From Treponema sp. (lineage in GTDB: Bacteria > Spirochaetota > Spirochaetia > Treponematales > Treponemataceae), in contig JAEDJS010000038.1 of NCBI GenBank assembly GCA_016296205.1, forward strand, positions 1 through 18,326: a DNA stretch of 18,326 nucleotides. Reading direction: 5' to 3'. A model generated the notes under the pieces. That model was not told the origin of the DNA and searched no databases. It was given only the letters and a program-made list of their open reading frames with translations. Numbering within the stretch: the first letter of the stretch is position 1; the number at the start of each line of letters is the position of its first letter. The translations under genes were made by a program, and so were the position numbers. Shown here one piece after another: positions 16,078 to 18,326 of the stretch.

Positions 16078-16968
16078 TTACCCAAAACGACCGGTGATAT
16101 AGTCTTCCGTCTTCTTGTTTTTTGGCATACTGAAAATCTGCTCTGTGTCGCCAGCTTCAATTATTTCTCCAAGCAAAAAGAAAACTGTTTTATCACTTAT
16201 TCGCACCGCCTGCTGCATGTTGTGGGTAACAATTACGATTGTATATTTTTCTTTTAACTGCATTACACAGTCTTCAATTTTTGAAGTTGAAATCGGATCC
16301 AGTGCCGAAGTAGGTTCATCCATCAGAAGAACATCTGGCTGTACGGCTAAGGCACGGGCAATGCAAAGCCGCTGCTGCTGACCGCCGCTTAAAGCCAGTG
16401 CCGATTTTTTTAAATTGTCTTTGAACTCATCCCAGATGGCAGCGTTTCTCAAAGACTGCTCAACAATTTCATCAAGCTCTGCACGTTTCTTAATTCCGTG
16501 AGTTCGCGGACCGTAAGCAATGTTATCGTAAATGCTCATTGGGAAAGGATTCGGTTTCTGGAAAACCATTCCAACATTCTTTCGCAATAAATTAACATCA
16601 GTAGATTTATCTAGAATGTTCACATAGTTCCCGGGGCGTTGCGGGGTATCCCCGCTAGAAGGGGTGGCGAGCAACGCAGTGCGAGCCAGGGGAAGAGTCG
16701 CTTCGCTAACAAGTTTTGTTCCCGATTTATTTTTATCGGAAAACAAAACATCGCTTTCCCCTTCACTAAGAAAAATCTTCCCTGTAATTCTGCAGCCTTC
16801 AACCATATCGTTCATGCGATTCAGACTTTTCAGCAAAGTAGATTTTCCGCAACCACTTGGGCCAATAAATGCCGTAATCTGATTTTCTGGAATTTCAAGA
16901 TTTATATTTTTGAGGGCATGAAAATCCCCGTAATACAAATCCAGATCTTTGATTTCAATTTTGTTCAT
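16078..16968 (-). CDS. pstB: Phosphate ABC transporter ATP-binding protein PstB, with an in-frame insertion
   Basis: This is the ATPase subunit of the PstSCAB high-affinity phosphate importer. It has Walker A GPSGCGKS (36-43), the Q-loop motif VGMVFQKPNPFP (Gln137), the signature LSGGQQQR (193-200), Walker B VLLMDEPTSALDP (213 onward) and the H-loop VTHNMQQAVRISD. PstB is normally about 250 residues; this one has 296. The surplus of about 45 residues (72-116) lies between EGE and NILDKSTD, where the family has only a short hairpin, and is encoded by a GC-rich repeat element. All catalytic motifs are intact, so the protein is probably functional if the loop is tolerated. No strong Shine-Dalgarno sequence precedes the ATG. 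A Pho box lies 23-61 bp upstream. pstS, pstC and pstA are not next to it, so the transporter is split or its partners lie elsewhere. Confidence 0.95.
   Translation of the reverse strand: MNKIEIKDLDLYYGDFHALKNINLEIPENQITAFIGPSGCGKSTLLKSLNRMNDMVEGCRITGKIFLSEGESDVLFSDKNKSGTKLVSEATLPLARTALLATPSSGDTPQRPGNYVNILDKSTDVNLLRKNVGMVFQKPNPFPMSIYDNIAYGPRTHGIKKRAELDEIVEQSLRNAAIWDEFKDNLKKSALALSGGQQQRLCIARALAVQPDVLLMDEPTSALDPISTSKIEDCVMQLKEKYTIVIVTHNMQQAVRISDKTVFFLLGEIIEAGDTEQIFSMPKNKKTEDYITGRFG
16621..16755. repeat. Repeat element D inserted in frame within pstB
   Basis: The 135-bp surplus segment of pstB contains, on the + strand, GGGCGTTGCGGGG (from 16634), CCGCTAGAAGGGGTGGC, GCAACGCAGTGCG, AGGGGAAGAG and CGCTAAC (to 16710). 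These match element C in sequence and order. It is followed by an imperfect inverted repeat (16714-16726 with 16735-16748, TTTTGTT...AACAAAA). The length is a multiple of three and there is no stop in the pstB frame, where it encodes a Ser/Thr/Leu/Pro-rich peptide including TLPLARTALLATPSSGDTPQ. The borders are inferred from the expected PstB length and may be off by a few codons. Confidence 0.8.
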
Positions 16969-16990
16969 AATCTGGATTTTAATTAATGAA

Positions 16991-17029
16991 TGTTAGTTTT
17001 TGGAAAAGATTATGTAAAAAGTTTGTAAA
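16991..17029 (-). promoter_or_regulatory. Putative Pho box upstream of pstB
   Basis: On the - strand, two perfect TTTACA hexamers (17029-17024, 17018-17013) are 11 bp apart. TTTTCC (17007-17002) and CTAACA (16996-16991) continue the phase toward the start codon at 16968. The same pattern is found before the porin and both Na+/Pi transporters. It implies that pstB-phoU-yibE/F has its own phosphate-starvation promoter. Confidence 0.65.
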
Positions 17030-17067
17030 ATAAAAGTTCAGGCTAAAAGGCAAAAAGCTGCATGGTT

Positions 17068-17880
17068 CTACAACAAATATTCCCGGGCAAGCTGTTCAAT
17101 TTGTTTTGTACTGATAGGACTTGCTTTTGTTTCGAAAGTTGTAATCAGATTTTTACCAGGAATGTATCCGTTCTTCTGATAGTTCTGAATTTTTGAAACT
17201 GCGTTCTGTGCATACTCCAGGTCGTCCATCATGCCAAAGTGTTCCCAGATAAACTCCTGGCGGGTGCGCAGATTAAGGCAATAAAAGTCCGGGTGCACAG
17301 TATAAATTTTCAGGCGTATGGGAAACTCGTAGCGATAAGGAATGCCAAGGCGTGTGAGCGTGTCTGCAATAATCACTTCGGATTTGGAGCGCACCCGTTC
17401 ACCTTTCGAAGTGAACAAGGCTGTTGTTGCCTGCTCAAAGCTTTTGTGTTTATACTCTACAGAAAGCCAGCACTTTGCAAAATCTTTGTCGGAAAGTGTC
17501 ACCGGAAAAAACAATTTTTTTCGCCCATTGTGAAGATTTTCATAAACCTGCTGCAGATTCAGTTTATTTGAAAGAAGATCATTGATTTTTGACAATTCCT
17601 TCTGGAGGTGCTGCAGGATTCTTTTGTTGTAGTCGGCACGGGCTAATTGTTCAGCTTCGTGAATATTATTTTTAGTAATGTAAGTACCCAAAGTGTCACT
17701 GTTCTCAGTTATTTTGTAATACTGGAAAGTGCCTTTGTTTGTTGATACGCGAAGTCTGCCCCTGGGAGCTTGGGAAATCTCTTTCTGTTTTTGTGAAATA
17801 AGCTGCGCAAGCTGATTTTTACGGACTAAAAGCTGGTTTTGATACTGTTCAGGTGGTAATTCTTCAATTTTTGACTGCAT
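17068..17880 (-). CDS. Uncharacterised PD-(D/E)XK nuclease-like protein
   Basis: This 270-residue soluble protein resembles a conserved hypothetical family of gut anaerobes; I know no assigned function. Residues 1-115 are Gln/Lys/Leu-rich and helical (probable coiled coil, about 11-38 and 76-118), with a GRLRVSTNKGTFQYYKI strand pair (41-57). Residues 160-215 have the order expected of a PD-(D/E)XK nuclease core: RSKSEVIIADTL (Glu168), a strand with YRYEFPIRL, HPDFY (Asp198) and FIWEHFG (Glu213, with His214 where Lys is usual). The C-terminal end is helical. The start at 17880 is chosen because GGAG lies six bases upstream; a GTG further 5' (17892) would overlap it. Immediately upstream lie the 55-bp repeat and the 84-bp hairpin array, which suggests a functional link. 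It has no visible link to the phosphate genes. Confidence 0.7.
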   Translation of the reverse strand: MQSKIEELPPEQYQNQLLVRKNQLAQLISQKQKEISQAPRGRLRVSTNKGTFQYYKITENSDTLGTYITKNNIHEAEQLARADYNKRILQHLQKELSKINDLLSNKLNLQQVYENLHNGRKKLFFPVTLSDKDFAKCWLSVEYKHKSFEQATTALFTSKGERVRSKSEVIIADTLTRLGIPYRYEFPIRLKIYTVHPDFYCLNLRTRQEFIWEHFGMMDDLEYAQNAVSKIQNYQKNGYIPGKNLITTFETKASPISTKQIEQLAREYLL

Positions 17881-17928
17881 TTTTCTCTCCACTTTGTGCT
17901 GGTTTTATATAAAATACCACTAAAATTA
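17874..17928. repeat. 55-bp direct repeat, copy 1 (leader and start of nuclease-like gene)
   Basis: These 55 bases recur exactly at 18272-18326. Read on the - strand, they hold an AT-rich promoter-like stretch (TTTTATATAAAA), the Shine-Dalgarno sequence GGAGAG, the ATG start and the first two codons of the nuclease-like gene. Confidence 0.9.
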
Positions 17929-17957
17929 CCTAAGCGTGGTAATTTTAGTGGTATTTT
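17911..17957. repeat. 20-bp perfect inverted repeat upstream of the nuclease-like gene
   Basis: Arms 17911-17930 and 17938-17957 are perfectly complementary around the loop TAAGCGT. The left arm overlaps the end of the 55-bp repeat and the right arm merges with the first array unit. On the + strand the right arm runs into a T tract, as in a terminator; on the - strand it precedes the gene and could attenuate its transcription. Confidence 0.85.
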
Positions 17958-18282
17958 TTTGCTATCTGCCACTGAAGCTGCCCCCGCAGCAGGAAAATTA
18001 CATCTCATTTCAGCTCACAATTGCATTTTTAGTGGTAAATCCTTGTCTTCAAATGCCTGGCCGCCCCACTCAACTAGGAAAATTACCACTCAATTTACTC
18101 AAAAGTGCAATTTTAGTGGTAATTTCTTGTCTTCAAATGCCTGGGCGCCCCATTCACCTAGGGAAATTACCACTTATTTCACTCAAAACTACATTTTTAG
18201 TGGTAATTCCTTGCAATCTGCCACTGAAGCTGCCCCCACAGCAAGGGAAATTACCACTCAATTCACTCAAAACTGCATTTTT
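17947..18282. repeat. Tandem array of four 84-bp hairpin units with two core types
   Basis: Units start at 17947, 18031, 18115 and 18199, always 84 bp apart. Each has a left arm AGTGGTAATTTC (or variant), a 36-nt core, a right arm GAAATTACCACT (or variant) and a 24-nt linker ending in TTTTT. In unit 3 both 12-bp arms are perfect (18115-18126, 18163-18174). Units 1 and 4 share one core type (CTGCCACTGAAGCTGCCCCC); units 2 and 3 share another (TCTTCAAATGCCTGG). Unit 1 has a decayed right arm. The 446-bp region from the gene start to the window end contains only this array, the 20-bp inverted repeat and the two 55-bp repeats. No convincing gene was seen there. Confidence 0.9.
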
Positions 18283-18326
18283 CTCTCCACTTTGTGCTGG
18301 TTTTATATAAAATACCACTAAAATTA
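18272..18326. repeat. 55-bp direct repeat, copy 2 (orphan leader and start codon)
   Basis: This is identical to 17874-17928 and reaches the window edge, so the shared region may continue. On the - strand the duplicated Shine-Dalgarno sequence and ATG lead into Met-Gln-Phe-stop, so no protein is made from it. It marks the right flank of the 84-bp array at the phase where a fifth unit would begin (18283). Confidence 0.9.

Noticed and set aside
16620..16802. Frameshift or pseudogene in pstB caused by the inserted element
   Set aside because: The insertion length is a multiple of three and the frame continues through Q-loop, signature and Walker B without a stop.
17896..18321. Repeat protein encoded on the + strand through the 84-bp array
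   Set aside because: The frames stay open because 84 is a multiple of three and the units are similar. There is no Shine-Dalgarno sequence, the start would be GTG, and two overlapping frames are equally open.
17911..18326. CRISPR array
   Set aside because: The period is regular (48-nt conserved part plus 36-nt core), but the conserved part varies between units, the cores are shared between units 1 and 4 and between 2 and 3, and no cas gene is present.

Overview
The window looks like chromosomal DNA of an AT-rich, Gram-negative-type anaerobe, most likely a host-associated spirochaete of the Treponema kind. This is an inference from coding style, a signal-peptide beta-barrel protein, and GC-rich palindromic repeats scattered between AT-rich genes. 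No rRNA or tRNA gene was seen. Nearly all of the window is a phosphate acquisition and storage locus.

Layout. On the + strand at the left are the 3' part of a PhoR-type sensor kinase (1-922) and a Na+/phosphate cotransporter (1021-2679). Everything else is on the - strand. Read from right to left it comprises: an uncharacterised PD-(D/E)XK nuclease-like protein (17068-17880); pstB, phoU and a YibE/F membrane protein (16968 to 14064); a beta-barrel porin, alkaline phosphatase and phytase-like esterase (13608 to 9432); a pyridoxal kinase-like gene (8521-9366); and a second Na+/Pi cotransporter, polyphosphate kinase, phosphofructokinase and HD phosphohydrolase (8472 to 2694). Together these could sense phosphate (PhoR, PhoU), take it across the outer membrane (porin), release it from organic esters (PhoA, phytase-like), import it (PstB, two Na+/Pi carriers) and store it (Ppk).

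Regulation. TTTACA-like hexamers repeated every 11 bp, the geometry of PhoP/PhoB boxes, stand upstream of the first Na+/Pi gene, the second Na+/Pi-ppk-pfk-HD operon, the porin-phoA-phytase group and pstB. The box of the second Na+/Pi gene overlaps the 3' end of the pdxY-like gene.

Repeats. A GC-rich palindromic family occurs between phoA and the phytase-like gene, between the porin and phoA, between pstB and phoU, and, most unusually, inside pstB as an in-frame insertion of about 45 codons. The pstB-phoU gap also carries three copies of GGGGTCTGTCCCC. At the right edge a strict 84-bp tandem array of long hairpins, with two alternative 36-nt core types, lies against the nuclease-like gene. The array is flanked by 55-bp direct repeats that duplicate that gene's leader, Shine-Dalgarno sequence and start codon. 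This array and the pstB insertion are the most novel signals in the window.
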